From Rubinisphaera italica (GTDB lineage Bacteria > Planctomycetota > Planctomycetia > Planctomycetales > Planctomycetaceae): 64,000 bases of DNA. Under the pieces are notes generated by a model, which was given only the letters and a program-made list of their open reading frames with translations, made no database searches and was not told where the DNA came from. Both the position numbers and the translations under genes were made by a program. This document shows, in pieces, positions 50,080-59,961 of the stretch (position 1 is the stretch's first letter; every line of letters begins with the position of its first letter). The stretch spans positions 2,568,728 to 2,632,727 of the forward strand of contig NZ_SJPG01000001.1 of the NCBI RefSeq assembly GCF_007859715.1, written 5' to 3'.

Positions 50080-51543
50080 ATGAGAAAAAATATTTTCGTC
50101 AGCCTGTTTGCATTCTTCATATTTTCGCAATTTCTCGAAACCAATGTGCTGGCTGAGCAGCAACCGAATATTCTATTTTTCTTTGCCGATGATCAGCGAA
50201 ATCATACTTTGGGGTGTGCAGGACATCCTGTTGTGCAAACACCTAACATCGATCGGCTTGCCGACAATGGCGTGCGATTTGAAAATGCATTCGTAACGAC
50301 ATCGACATGCTGGGTCAGTCGCGCGTGCTTATTCACGGGATGTTACGAGCGAAAACATCTTTATCGCGTCAAGCCTGGGCCTTTGAATCCGCAATTGTGT
50401 GAGACCTCCTATTTCAGCGTGCTGAAAAAAGCTGGCTATCGAACCGGGCATATCGGTAAAGAACATGTCCAGTTAGACAAACAATCGGCAACTCAAATGT
50501 TCGATGTGCGACGAGTACTCGGACGTAATCCTTACTTCAAAGAACAGCCGGATGGCAGTTTGCGACACGAGACTCAAATTCTCGGAGACTGGGGAACTGA
50601 ATTTTTGCAGGAGCAGCCGGACAATCAACCATTCTGTCTCACAATCAGTTTCAATGCGACCCATGCTGAAGATCGCGATAAGCGGCCGGGGATTGGACAT
50701 TACCCGTGGCCTAAAGTCATGGATGGGAAATATGAAAATCAGATGATGCCTCTACCCCGATTGAACGATCCGGCGATTTATGAATCGCAGCCAGACTTTT
50801 TGAAAGAGTCGATCAATCGTCAAAGATACTTCTGGCGTTGGGACACGCCCGAAAAATATCAAACGAACATGCGTGCCTACTTTCGTATGTTAAGTGGGAT
50901 TGATCATGTCGTTGGACGTCTTGTTAAGCAGCTTGAAGAACAAGGTCTGGCCGACAATACAATCATTATTTACTCCGCCGATAATGGCTATTACCTGGGT
51001 GATCGTGGTTTTGCTGGGAAGTGGACTCATTATGAGGAATCGCTACGAGTCCCGATGATCGTGTACGATCCCCGTCTGCCTGAAAACAAACGAGGTCAGG
51101 TCCGTTCCGAAATGGTTCTCAATAGCGATCTGGCATCGACCTTTATTGAATTCTCAGGAAACGAAACACCCGCATCGCATACCGGTCGCAGTCTTGTACC
51201 TTTGATTCAAGGAGAAAAAACCAATGACTGGCGAACGGATTTTCTCTGTGAGTTTCTGGCAGTCCCCAAAACCATTCCAAAGTGGGAAGGTGTCCGCGAT
51301 AATAATTGGGTTTATGCTCGATACTATGTCGAGAGATCCGAAGGTGAACCCTACGAATTTCTGCACGATTTGAAAGCCGATCCCGATGAGCTCAAAAATA
51401 TTGCGAAAATTCCTGTCGATGAGATGTCTGAGTCTCAGAAAAAAGCTTTGAAAACACTGCGAAATCGCTGTGATGAACTGATTGCTCAGAATGGCCCGTC
51501 GATGAAAGAGTTAATGCGAAGGGATGAGAAGAAGAAAAATTGA
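50080..51543 (+). CDS. Exported sulfatase with variant CxxSR active-site motif
   Basis: 487 residues with a signal peptide (MRKNIFVSLFAFFIFSQFLE..LAE). The sulfatase fold begins NILFFFADDQRNHTLGCAGH, with metal-binding DD, then TPNIDRLADNGVRFENAF. The modification motif is TSTCWVSRACLFTG: cysteine and arginine are placed correctly, but the usual Pro (C-x-P-x-R) is Val, a variant seen in some bacterial sulfatases. Other blocks: TGHIGKEHVQ, IIIYSADNGYYLGDRGFAGKW and LHDLKADPDELKNIA. Likely acts on sulfated polysaccharides. It is divergent from katG and ends at a strong shared terminator. Confidence 0.92.
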   Translation: MRKNIFVSLFAFFIFSQFLETNVLAEQQPNILFFFADDQRNHTLGCAGHPVVQTPNIDRLADNGVRFENAFVTTSTCWVSRACLFTGCYERKHLYRVKPGPLNPQLCETSYFSVLKKAGYRTGHIGKEHVQLDKQSATQMFDVRRVLGRNPYFKEQPDGSLRHETQILGDWGTEFLQEQPDNQPFCLTISFNATHAEDRDKRPGIGHYPWPKVMDGKYENQMMPLPRLNDPAIYESQPDFLKESINRQRYFWRWDTPEKYQTNMRAYFRMLSGIDHVVGRLVKQLEEQGLADNTIIIYSADNGYYLGDRGFAGKWTHYEESLRVPMIVYDPRLPENKRGQVRSEMVLNSDLASTFIEFSGNETPASHTGRSLVPLIQGEKTNDWRTDFLCEFLAVPKTIPKWEGVRDNNWVYARYYVERSEGEPYEFLHDLKADPDELKNIAKIPVDEMSESQKKALKTLRNRCDELIAQNGPSMKELMRRDEKKKN

Positions 51544-51591
51544 TTGAGTCAGATTAAGCAAAGCTGGTCCATCAATTTGATATGCACAATA

Positions 51592-51624
51592 AAAACAGCC
51601 GGAGCATTTGCCCCGGCTGTTTAA
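51592..51624. terminator. Strong bidirectional terminator
   Basis: AACAGCCGG pairs perfectly with CCGGCTGTT around a 10-base loop, with A run before and TTAATTTTCTTT after. It lies between the convergent sulfatase and Gfo/Idh genes. Confidence 0.92.
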
Positions 51625-51673
51625 TTTTCTTTAAGCAGATGAGCAGACTTGGACGTCAGCTCCTATTGTGTGC

Positions 51674-53041
51674 TTACATATTGATTTCAAATCCCTTGCG
51701 GTTTTCTCGTGCCAGGAATGAATTTGCCTGTTCGTCTCCGACGACTTCTCGCTTAGCGGGATCCCATTTGAGCTCCCGGCCTAAACGCATGGCAATGTTA
51801 GAAAGGTGGCAGATTTCCAGCATGCGGTTGTGAGACCAGACATCGGAAATCGGCTGCTTGCGGGAGTGCATCGCTTCGATGAAGTTGGCGGTGTGGTTTT
51901 CACTGACGGGGCCGCCGTAGACTTCTTCGATGGCGCCTTCAGGCAGAGGATTCTCTTTGAGATCTTCAACCGGTGTTCCCGTAATTTTGCCACGGTTGAC
52001 GAAAAATCGACCTTCGGTCCCTTCGAACAGAATTCCGTTATCCCCTTCACTGGTGATAATCATCTCGACATCGTTTGGCATGTCGACCTGAATTTTGAAC
52101 TTCGTAGCCGTGTTGTATTGATCGTGGACGACGGGATATCCGTCCTTGTATTCAACAGGCAACGTGTATTCAAGTGGAGCGATCCGGCTTGGTCCTGTTT
52201 CTGTGGCGCCGAGTGCCCAGCAGGCGATATCGACATGATGGGCGCCCCAGTCAGTCAGTTTTCCGCCAGAATATTCATGCCAGTTTCGGAATGAATAGTG
52301 GCAGTTGCTATAAAGAGGAACTCCCCCACCGTAACCTTTTCGCATTTCTGGAAGGGCCCGATAAGGAACTTCGGCAGCTGGTCCGAGCCAGAAGTCATAG
52401 TCAAGCTCTTTTGGAACGGCAACTGCAGGGATCACTGGTGATCCTGACATTCCGCCAATCCCACAGGTCACTTTCTTGACGGTTCCAATCCGCCCATTCT
52501 TAACTAAAGCGACGGCCTGCAAAAATCGCTGGCCAGATTCACTTCGCTGCATTGTGCCGACCTGAAACACACGGCCAGTTTCTTTAACGACCTTCTCAAT
52601 CAGCTTACCTTCGTCGATAGTCAGCGTGAGTGGCTTTTCGCAATAAACATCTTTGCCTGCATACATCGCTTCGACGGAAATCTTGGTATGCCAGTGATCT
52701 GGCGTCGCAATCATAACGGCATCAATATCTTTGCGATCGAGAACCTTACGGTAATCGCTATAGGCATCTGGTCTCTTCTTTTGAGCCTTATCTGCCTTTT
52801 CGATATTTTCACCCAACACGTTCTCATCAACATCGGCCAGAGCCGCGAAATCAGCGAATTTGAATGACTTATTGGTGATGCCCCAACCCTGGTTTCTTAG
52901 ACCAATTGTTGCAAAGACAGGGCGTTCATTTGGAGATTCATACCCCATGGCTCGGTTTGTGTTCGGCAACACAATACCAGCGGCACCTGCAGCTGCCATT
53001 CCCTGAAGAAACTGGCGACGTGATTGTTGGGAAATTGTCAT
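51674..53041 (-). CDS. Tat-exported Gfo/Idh/MocA family oxidoreductase
   Basis: 455 residues. A twin-arginine signal (SRRQFLQGMAAAGAAGIVLP) shows export with folded cofactor, as is common for this family in planctomycetes. The Rossmann half has DIDAVMIATPDHWHTKISVE and the catalytic EKP motif in VYCEKPLTLTIDEGK (Lys of EKP). The C-terminal half is the alpha/beta Gfo domain (GGVPLYSNCHYSFRNWHEYS, WGAHHVDIACWALG). It probably oxidises or epimerises a sugar with bound NAD(P). Stands alone with a shared terminator downstream. Substrate unknown. Confidence 0.93.
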   Translation of the reverse strand: MTISQQSRRQFLQGMAAAGAAGIVLPNTNRAMGYESPNERPVFATIGLRNQGWGITNKSFKFADFAALADVDENVLGENIEKADKAQKKRPDAYSDYRKVLDRKDIDAVMIATPDHWHTKISVEAMYAGKDVYCEKPLTLTIDEGKLIEKVVKETGRVFQVGTMQRSESGQRFLQAVALVKNGRIGTVKKVTCGIGGMSGSPVIPAVAVPKELDYDFWLGPAAEVPYRALPEMRKGYGGGVPLYSNCHYSFRNWHEYSGGKLTDWGAHHVDIACWALGATETGPSRIAPLEYTLPVEYKDGYPVVHDQYNTATKFKIQVDMPNDVEMIITSEGDNGILFEGTEGRFFVNRGKITGTPVEDLKENPLPEGAIEEVYGGPVSENHTANFIEAMHSRKQPISDVWSHNRMLEICHLSNIAMRLGRELKWDPAKREVVGDEQANSFLARENRKGFEINM

Positions 53042-53247
53042 CTAAAAAAATCCTTTGAATGTATTTGAGTTATGGTAATGGAGCCAGTATTTCTAGATGC
53101 TGAGCCACATTATCCTGTTTCTGACGCTAAGAGATTAAGTCGATGGAATGCGATAATGCATTACATCAACAAGGAAACTCTCTTTTATGTATACTATGAG
53201 ACCAACTTTTGGGTTCTGATGCAATTATGAGGATGTGAAAATCTGAA

Positions 53248-54693
53248 TCAGGAGAGGATCTCGTGGATCACATGGCCGTGGACATCGGTCAGGCGGCGGT
53301 CGACACCATCGTGGCGAACGGTCAGCTTTGTATGATCGATGCCGAGTTGATGCAGGATGGTCGCATGGATGTCGTAAACCTGTGTCGGATTCAACCGGTC
53401 GAGTGGTTTATAGCCCCATTGATCAGACTCACCATGAGAAATTCCGCCCTGAATCCCCCCGCCGCAAAGCCAATTAGTGAAGACATAAGGATTGTGGTCC
53501 CTGCCCTTTCCTGCCTGACTGCTGGGCATACGTCCGAATTCGGTTGTCCACAACACAATTGTATCTTCTAGCAATCCTCGTTGTTTCAGATCCTTGATTA
53601 AGGCAGCAGTACCAACCGCCATACCATGGGCTAAAGGGCCGTGGTCCCGGGCGATATCTTCATGGCTATCCCAGTTTCGTCGGGGGAAGCCGTTGTCGTT
53701 GCCAGACCAGATCTGTACAAAACGGACACCGCGTTCGAGGAGACGCCGGGCTGTCAGGCATTTTCGACCAAAATACTCAGCTTCTTCGGGAGGGTTTATT
53801 TCCGAAGGATAAGTGGCCCCCATGCGATCGAGCCCATACATTTTTAGAATGTGTTCAGGCTCGCCGGAAATATCCATCGCTTCCGGGGCACTCAACTGCA
53901 TCGCTGCTGCCAACTCATAAGCGCGTATCCGGGCATCAAGACGGGAATCTCCGGGACGTTGTTCCTGATAACCGCGATTGAGGCGATTTAGCATTGCCAG
54001 ACCTGCGGCATCGCTGTCCTGAGTTGCGAAGTCGGCCTGAGGCATCAGATCTTCAATCGGATTCTCCCGCTGTGGAAAAATGGACGTTCCCTGAGCACTG
54101 GCGGGTAGAAAAGCCGAGCCCCAATTCTTGGGACCGTTACTCGCAAAACCACGATGATCCGGTAAGACGACAAACGTCGGCAGATTTTCATTGATCGAGC
54201 CAAGCCCATAACTAACCCAGGCTCCCATGCCGGGAAAACCTGGTCTCTGAAATCCTGTGGCCTGCAGATAGGTCGCTTGAGAATGCACGCCTGTCTTGCC
54301 AATCATGTTGTGAATAAAAGCAATGTCATCAACACACTCCCCCATCGGTTTGACGACATCACTGAGCATCTTGCCCGTCTGGCCATAAGGCGCGAACTCG
54401 AATGGAGACTTCATCCAAGGTCCTAGTCCGTTTTGAAATGTTTCCACATTTTCACCGAAATCGGAAGCTTCGCCATGATGCTTTTCGAGGAACGGTTTAT
54501 GATCCCAAAGATCGACATGACTGGCGGCTCCAGCCATAAAGAGTTGCACAACCCGTTTTGCTTTCGGCGGATGATGCAAAACCTGAACGGCTCCTGGAGA
54601 CGCGGCACAATTATCCTCTTGCAGCATGGCAGCCAGCGCCAGGGCACCAAAACCGCTACCGGCTTGTGTCAGAAATTCACGACGATCGGTCAT
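53248..54693 (-). CDS. DUF1501 family protein, partner of the PSD1 cytochrome gene
   Basis: 481 residues. The N-terminus is a Tat signal: DRREFLTQAGSGFGALALAA. Family blocks: QLFMAGAASHVDLWDHKP, IHNMIGKTGVHSQATYLQAT, GFPGMGAWVSYGLGS, RGVRFVQIWSGNDNG, IVLWTTEFGRMPSSQ, GRDHNPYVFTNWLCGGG and YDIHATILHQLG. It starts 5 bases after the stop of the PSD1 gene, forming the lineage-typical pair. The family has an alkaline-phosphatase/sulfatase-like fold; the reaction is unproven. Confidence 0.95.
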   Translation of the reverse strand: MTDRREFLTQAGSGFGALALAAMLQEDNCAASPGAVQVLHHPPKAKRVVQLFMAGAASHVDLWDHKPFLEKHHGEASDFGENVETFQNGLGPWMKSPFEFAPYGQTGKMLSDVVKPMGECVDDIAFIHNMIGKTGVHSQATYLQATGFQRPGFPGMGAWVSYGLGSINENLPTFVVLPDHRGFASNGPKNWGSAFLPASAQGTSIFPQRENPIEDLMPQADFATQDSDAAGLAMLNRLNRGYQEQRPGDSRLDARIRAYELAAAMQLSAPEAMDISGEPEHILKMYGLDRMGATYPSEINPPEEAEYFGRKCLTARRLLERGVRFVQIWSGNDNGFPRRNWDSHEDIARDHGPLAHGMAVGTAALIKDLKQRGLLEDTIVLWTTEFGRMPSSQAGKGRDHNPYVFTNWLCGGGIQGGISHGESDQWGYKPLDRLNPTQVYDIHATILHQLGIDHTKLTVRHDGVDRRLTDVHGHVIHEILS

Positions 54694-54698
54694 TGAAA

Positions 54699-57671
54699 TC
54701 AGTCCAGATAAACAAATTCACTGAGGTTAAAGAGATAACGGCACATGTTATTGAGTCCGTACTGACTCGCAAACTTGACGAGTTCTTCACGTTCGACTTG
54801 AGTGGACTCTCGCTGGGTCGTCAGTTGAATCGCCAGATTGACCTGCTCCTCTAAAGAATCTGAACTCTGCTGAAGTCTTTGAGCAAATCTCTCGGACATC
54901 ACCAGATTGAATTGATTGTTCAACAGGGAAAGGGCCTGGAGGGAAGTCAATGTCTCAATTCGTTTCGGAGTACTCTGAGAGGAGTCTGCACAATCGAGTG
55001 TTGTCATCCACGGATTGGGTTGTGATCGCACGATGAAGCGATAGATACTGCGTCGATGCGATTTCGGATCAGTCGGGTCAAACTTGCGATATTCGTAATG
55101 CGGGGAATGTTGAGGATGCTCCAGCTCAAAGAGATAAAACCCGGGCCCCCCCATCGACTTATCCAAAGCCCCGCTGACGGCTAGAATCGAATCTCGGATT
55201 TCTTCCGCTTCGAGGCGTCGTCTGTTCATTCTCCACAAATACTGATTACTGCCATCAATCGCTGCGTTTGTTTCATTGTGCTCAGATGATTGCCGATAAA
55301 CACTGCTGGTCACGATGAGACGATGCAGTGCTTTTAGAGATTGCTCACCATCGCGGAATTCACAAGCGAGCCAGTCGAGTAATTCTGGATGAGTTGGTGG
55401 AATTCCCATATGTCCAAAATCATTTGGTGTGGCAACAATTCCCTGGCCGAAATGGTACTGCCAGATCCGATTGACGATCGATCTCCACACCAGAGGATGC
55501 TCAGATTGTGTCAACCACCGAGCCAGTTCTGCCCGACGCTCTGCCTCGGAAAGTGAGTTGTCAATTTGCCAGTCATCATCTGCCTGGAGTGGCAAAACAC
55601 CTGGCCCCATTTTCTCCGCAGGCGTTTGCACATCCCCGCGTAGCAATAGGTTGACAGTACGGGGTTGACCCTTTGTCGGTTTGAAATTTCCTTGCGGATT
55701 GAAGTGTGTGGCAGCTGCGTAAACCATGGATCCTTTGGGGAGTTTCTCCAAAGCTGCTTTAGTATTAGCAATTGTTTTCTTCAAGGTCTCACGACGAGTG
55801 ACACGCTCTGGTGTTTCAATCTCTGTCAAAATTCCATTGCGCTCTGCTTCTAATTTCTGCAACTGCGAAGCAATTGCGGGACTGCCCCCCTTGGCCCATT
55901 TGCCATCAATCAGGTTTGCTTTCTGCCACCGTGGTGGTGCTTCGATGGAATCGAGAGCCGTCACGAGTGCCTCGGCTGCAAGGTTTGAATCATCAATGCC
56001 AGAGACCTGGACTTCGGCTAATGCGAAGATGAAGTCATCCTTCCGCTCGGCCAGTTTAGTCGCTGTAATCCGAACTCGCCGGACGAGATCAACTTGGCAA
56101 CTCAGTTCAATCGGACTCAGACCCGGATTAGGTAAGTCCACCTGAGTGTAGTCGGCAATGGTTTGCCACTCGTGTTGATCAGCAGAGTTCTCATCAGCAG
56201 TCACTTCAACTTTGAAGCGTAGTGGAAATCCAAAACCGGCTCCGATCCCCGCATACTCATCATGGCAGGGGTGCAGCACAATCTGCGATACCTCGGCAGC
56301 CTGTGGGAGTGCAATTTCAACCCATTTGGTGGTGTCGGCAGCGGCGACGATTGAACTGTGATATCCGAATTCTGAATCTTTGGTGACTTTTTGCTCGGCT
56401 TGCAGATTTGCGATTTGTGTCTTCAGTTCGGCGAGACGTGTTCCTCCCGCATCATCAATCTCTTTTTGCAGCTTCTTAAGTTCTGCATCCGATGTTTTCA
56501 CCAGTGATTCGAGTTGACGCCGTTCCGATTCGATTTCTGGATCCAGGTCGTAAGGTCGCTCTGCTCGATCCACAGCAGCGAACACCGACTGGAGTCCGTA
56601 GTAATGCTGCTGAGTGAAGGGATCGAACTTATGATGATGACATCTGGCGCATTGAATCGTGACACTGCAGAACGTATTCAACGTATTGCTGACCATGTCG
56701 TCCCGGTCGAGGTTCCGTGCTACTTTGCCGTCAATCTTTGCTTCAGAAACTTCAACATGCCCGATGAAGTCCCAGGGACCAGCTGCGATGAAGCCGAGTC
56801 CGAGAATTCCATCCGGTTCGCCGGGGAACAGCACATCCCCTGCGACCTGTTCCTGAACGAAACGCGAGTAAGGTTTGTCCTCATTAAGTGAACGGATCAC
56901 ATAGTCCCGGTAAGGCCATGCGTTTGGCCTAAGTTTATCTTTGTCATAGCCGCATGTGTCGGCATATTTGACGACATCCAACCAGTGCCGTGCCCAGCGT
57001 TCTCCGTAATGTTTTGACGCGAGAAGTCGATCAACCAGCTTTTCATAGGCTTGAGGATCTTGATTGTTAACAAAGGCTTCCGTTTCTTCCGGCGTGGGTG
57101 GCAAGCCGATCAGGTCAAATGTTAAGCGACGGATCAAAGTCCGACGGTCCGCTTCAGCAGAGTGAGTAAGACCTTGCTCCTGGAGTCGTTTCAGGATAAA
57201 GGCGTCGACGGGAGTTTTGACCCAGGGATCTTCAACGACAGGGACCTCTGCCTTTGCGACGGGTTGAAATGACCACCAGTCGAAGTCACTGACTTGCGGC
57301 TCATGGAGATGCAAATCCTCGGGCCATTTCGCACCGGCTGAGATCCAGTCTTTAAGCAGTTGAATCTCTTCATCAGTCAAAGGAGCGGCATCTTTGGGCA
57401 TCTCCGCTTTGCCGTTCTCGGGAGTGATCAGATCGATGAGATAACTCGACTCGATATCCCCCGCTTCGATGTAACCGCCAGCAAATGCAGACTCAGCCGA
57501 CTGCATCGAAAACTCTCCGGCATTCTGTTGATCGTTATGACAGGTGACACAACGACGTTCGAGAATTGGTGCGATCTGATCCCTAAAGACATCCTCAGCC
57601 TGAATATTCAGTGGTGTCAATAAAAGCAGGAAGACTAACGTCGAAATATATTGTTTCTTCATTTGATTCAT
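54699..57671 (-). CDS. PSD1 / planctomycete cytochrome C protein (PSCyt1-DUF1549-DUF1553)
   Basis: 990 residues. A signal peptide (residues 1-25) is followed by a PSCyt1 domain with one heme motif CVTCH at 41-45 and LLKDWISAGAKWPEDL. DUF1549 (about 150-360) has RRLTFDLIGLPPTPEE and DRLLASKHYGERWARHWLD, with a CxxCHHHKFDP metal-like motif. A coiled segment and discoidin-like region (WVEIALPQAAEVSQIVLHPC, about 450-560) follow, then DUF1553 at the C-terminus with HPLVWRSIVNRIWQYHFGQG and SSVYRQSSEHNE. Start ATG has AGGGG upstream. Typically cotranscribed with DUF1501; thought to act in periplasmic polysaccharide processing, but unproven. Confidence 0.95.
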   Translation of the reverse strand: MNQMKKQYISTLVFLLLLTPLNIQAEDVFRDQIAPILERRCVTCHNDQQNAGEFSMQSAESAFAGGYIEAGDIESSYLIDLITPENGKAEMPKDAAPLTDEEIQLLKDWISAGAKWPEDLHLHEPQVSDFDWWSFQPVAKAEVPVVEDPWVKTPVDAFILKRLQEQGLTHSAEADRRTLIRRLTFDLIGLPPTPEETEAFVNNQDPQAYEKLVDRLLASKHYGERWARHWLDVVKYADTCGYDKDKLRPNAWPYRDYVIRSLNEDKPYSRFVQEQVAGDVLFPGEPDGILGLGFIAAGPWDFIGHVEVSEAKIDGKVARNLDRDDMVSNTLNTFCSVTIQCARCHHHKFDPFTQQHYYGLQSVFAAVDRAERPYDLDPEIESERRQLESLVKTSDAELKKLQKEIDDAGGTRLAELKTQIANLQAEQKVTKDSEFGYHSSIVAAADTTKWVEIALPQAAEVSQIVLHPCHDEYAGIGAGFGFPLRFKVEVTADENSADQHEWQTIADYTQVDLPNPGLSPIELSCQVDLVRRVRITATKLAERKDDFIFALAEVQVSGIDDSNLAAEALVTALDSIEAPPRWQKANLIDGKWAKGGSPAIASQLQKLEAERNGILTEIETPERVTRRETLKKTIANTKAALEKLPKGSMVYAAATHFNPQGNFKPTKGQPRTVNLLLRGDVQTPAEKMGPGVLPLQADDDWQIDNSLSEAERRAELARWLTQSEHPLVWRSIVNRIWQYHFGQGIVATPNDFGHMGIPPTHPELLDWLACEFRDGEQSLKALHRLIVTSSVYRQSSEHNETNAAIDGSNQYLWRMNRRRLEAEEIRDSILAVSGALDKSMGGPGFYLFELEHPQHSPHYEYRKFDPTDPKSHRRSIYRFIVRSQPNPWMTTLDCADSSQSTPKRIETLTSLQALSLLNNQFNLVMSERFAQRLQQSSDSLEEQVNLAIQLTTQRESTQVEREELVKFASQYGLNNMCRYLFNLSEFVYLD

Positions 57672-57843
57672 GAAGACCCCTGACGATTTAAAATCAACTC
57701 GTGAAACTCAATAAAACGATATACTCAGGATACATCGAATTTATATGACATTAAAGGTCAAAGATATGAGAATGCACTGCTTTCAAGTTTTCTTCCGCCA
57801 TTAAGTCTGTCCTTTTATTCCTCAATTGACCTGAAATAGAGAT

Positions 57844-59961
57844 TCAGGGATGAATATGATAGTTATGGCATTGCAGACAATTATCGCCCGCTAATTGTTT
57901 TTGATGGCAATTCGCACAATTCTGTTTGCTGGGAGAGATCAGGCCGAGTGTGGAATGATAATTATTATCTGAATGCGGCATACCGTCGGTTTGAGAGAAG
58001 GCTGGATTAACAAATTGTGGGTCGGCTGGATTAAGTGGATGACAGGATTGGCAATCTTGGATCCTGCTCGGATTTTGCTCCGACGATTGAGTTTGCGAAC
58101 TGATGAATGTGAGATGGGGACCGTGTGAGAAAAAGGTGAACTCCCTTTTCGATTTCATTTCATGAGAAGATTCCCAGTTAATCGCGAAGGAACCGTCTGA
58201 CGTTTTATCGAACGTATGACACTTCATACAACGCCCTGTCGCCCCTGGGGTCACACGTTCTTGAAACATTCGCATGAAAAGATTCTGTGAATACGACGAA
58301 GTGTTCTTTTCATGCTCAGCTGCTTGACTGGCTAGTAAATCGAGCCAGGTTTTCAGCAAACGGTCTTCGTGTTCACTGGCACGATAAATTAATGCGGATC
58401 GACTTTTAACGATTGCCCAATTCCCGATGACTTCTTCATCGGTTACAGGATTCTCTGAATTTCGAATGGTCTGGTATCGCGCTATCGCCTGGAAAAACAG
58501 GGATGAATTCAATGCTTCAACACAATCTTGTATCTGTTGTGGATTTGTGTTGGGCGGGCAGATTATCTGCAACCGACGTAAGACGGCTGCTGACTTAGTT
58601 GTATTCAACTCTTGAATCAATCGATTCCAATTCGCAACGATGATAGTGCGGACTTGATTGAGTTGATCAGTTTCTTGTTCATTCGTGCCCTGTGAAAGCG
58701 ACTGCAAAACCTGTACAGAAGACTCATCAGCTGCAAGCATCATTTCCAGAAAGAGGGGGACTTCAAAGCCGAGTATTTTGCTAAGTGGTGAGAGTTGAGT
58801 TGTGGCAATCTTTGAAGGCATTTCATTGATCTCTGGAATCGATTTGAGAAACTCGAAATGATCGAGCCGCATTGGGCTGGGCATGTTGAAGTCTCGAATC
58901 TGAGAGTCATGGCAGGAGCCGCACATCTGTTTGTAACTGGCCAGATCGAGTGTCGCTCGATTCGAAGAGAGTGTGTGACAATCACTACAGTTATTCTGCG
59001 GAATCCCGTTTGGCATTAAGCGTTCATAGTTCTGGAAATGATGCTTCAAATGTGTCACATGATCGAAATGGATCCCTGCCCGTGAAGGAGGTTTGATTTC
59101 GGGATGTCCACTTGCAAAGGAGTGAAACGTTTGTTGGTGACAGCTTTGACACTGTGCATTGGTCAGTTTTGTAAGATCGTGCGAATTTCCATGATGTTCC
59201 TGATGGCACGTTGCACACGCCAGTTCACCGGCATCGGTCGTTTCATGAGAAGTCAACATACGAGCCAGACTCTGACGGATTGTGTGTTGCGGTTCAACAG
59301 ATTTGCTCTTTAAATAAGTCGTCAGTGCAATAGTTGTTTCGCGAGGAAGGCTATGGGCCATTAAAGCGTGTTTGCCGAAGTCATCGTGACAATCAATGCA
59401 TTTCTGGCTTTCCTGAATTCCATGATTTCCACCAAGTGCGAAGCCAAGTAAATTCTCTGGAGATTGCGAAGCGGCTGTATGGCAGGCCTGACAACCGCTT
59501 TCAATGGCCGCGTGTGAAGATGACAATGGACCTGGGGAGATGACAGATGAAGTATTCAAAACATTATGAATTGATCCACGACCGCTGCCGCCGAGGATGA
59601 TAAGGCAAAAACCAAGTGAAATTGCGATTGTCAGTCCGGTGAGCAGTCGGCGCTTACTTCGCAGACTTCGCACTGGCTGGCAAGAAGTGGGAATGTGTGG
59701 GCACGTTGCATTTTTATCAGGACACGGACTTGCCGGTATTGGTCCTTCATGACATTTCCCTCCGAAAGCGTTTGGTCGAATGCAATGCCATGTGTTTCCA
59801 TCGAAATAAGGAGAACAGATTTTCTGGACGCAGCATTCGCCTTTCGCATTCGGGCCAATTTCACAAGGATGGCCTTCTGCTAAATGGCCACAATTCCATT
59901 TACATTCAGGGTGTTGGTATTTGGCGGTATTGAACAGTTCCCATGATCTTTTCCGACTCAT
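57844..59961 (-). CDS. Membrane-anchored decaheme cytochrome c with Cys-rich N-terminal domain
   Basis: 705 residues. Residues 1-104 are predicted cytoplasmic and hold eleven cysteines (20, 24, 33, 43, 44, 49, 60, 70, 80, 87, 94) in a repeated C-x-x-GP pattern: WNCGHLAEGHPC, GPNAKGECC and CHEGPIPASPC. A membrane helix follows (about 106-125). The periplasmic part has ten CxxCH heme motifs: CQACH at 157-161, CIDCH, CATCH, CQSCH, CSDCH, CGSCH, CMKCH, CQSCH, CANCH and CLQCH near the C-terminus. The heme-free middle (about 360-520) is helical. Last gene of the redox operon; overlaps the membrane-protein gene by four bases (ATGA). Likely an electron carrier to periplasmic or outer acceptors. Confidence 0.9.
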   Translation of the reverse strand: MSRKRSWELFNTAKYQHPECKWNCGHLAEGHPCEIGPNAKGECCVQKICSPYFDGNTWHCIRPNAFGGKCHEGPIPASPCPDKNATCPHIPTSCQPVRSLRSKRRLLTGLTIAISLGFCLIILGGSGRGSIHNVLNTSSVISPGPLSSSHAAIESGCQACHTAASQSPENLLGFALGGNHGIQESQKCIDCHDDFGKHALMAHSLPRETTIALTTYLKSKSVEPQHTIRQSLARMLTSHETTDAGELACATCHQEHHGNSHDLTKLTNAQCQSCHQQTFHSFASGHPEIKPPSRAGIHFDHVTHLKHHFQNYERLMPNGIPQNNCSDCHTLSSNRATLDLASYKQMCGSCHDSQIRDFNMPSPMRLDHFEFLKSIPEINEMPSKIATTQLSPLSKILGFEVPLFLEMMLAADESSVQVLQSLSQGTNEQETDQLNQVRTIIVANWNRLIQELNTTKSAAVLRRLQIICPPNTNPQQIQDCVEALNSSLFFQAIARYQTIRNSENPVTDEEVIGNWAIVKSRSALIYRASEHEDRLLKTWLDLLASQAAEHEKNTSSYSQNLFMRMFQERVTPGATGRCMKCHTFDKTSDGSFAINWESSHEMKSKREFTFFSHGPHLTFISSQTQSSEQNPSRIQDCQSCHPLNPADPQFVNPAFSQTDGMPHSDNNYHSTLGLISPSKQNCANCHQKQLAGDNCLQCHNYHIHP

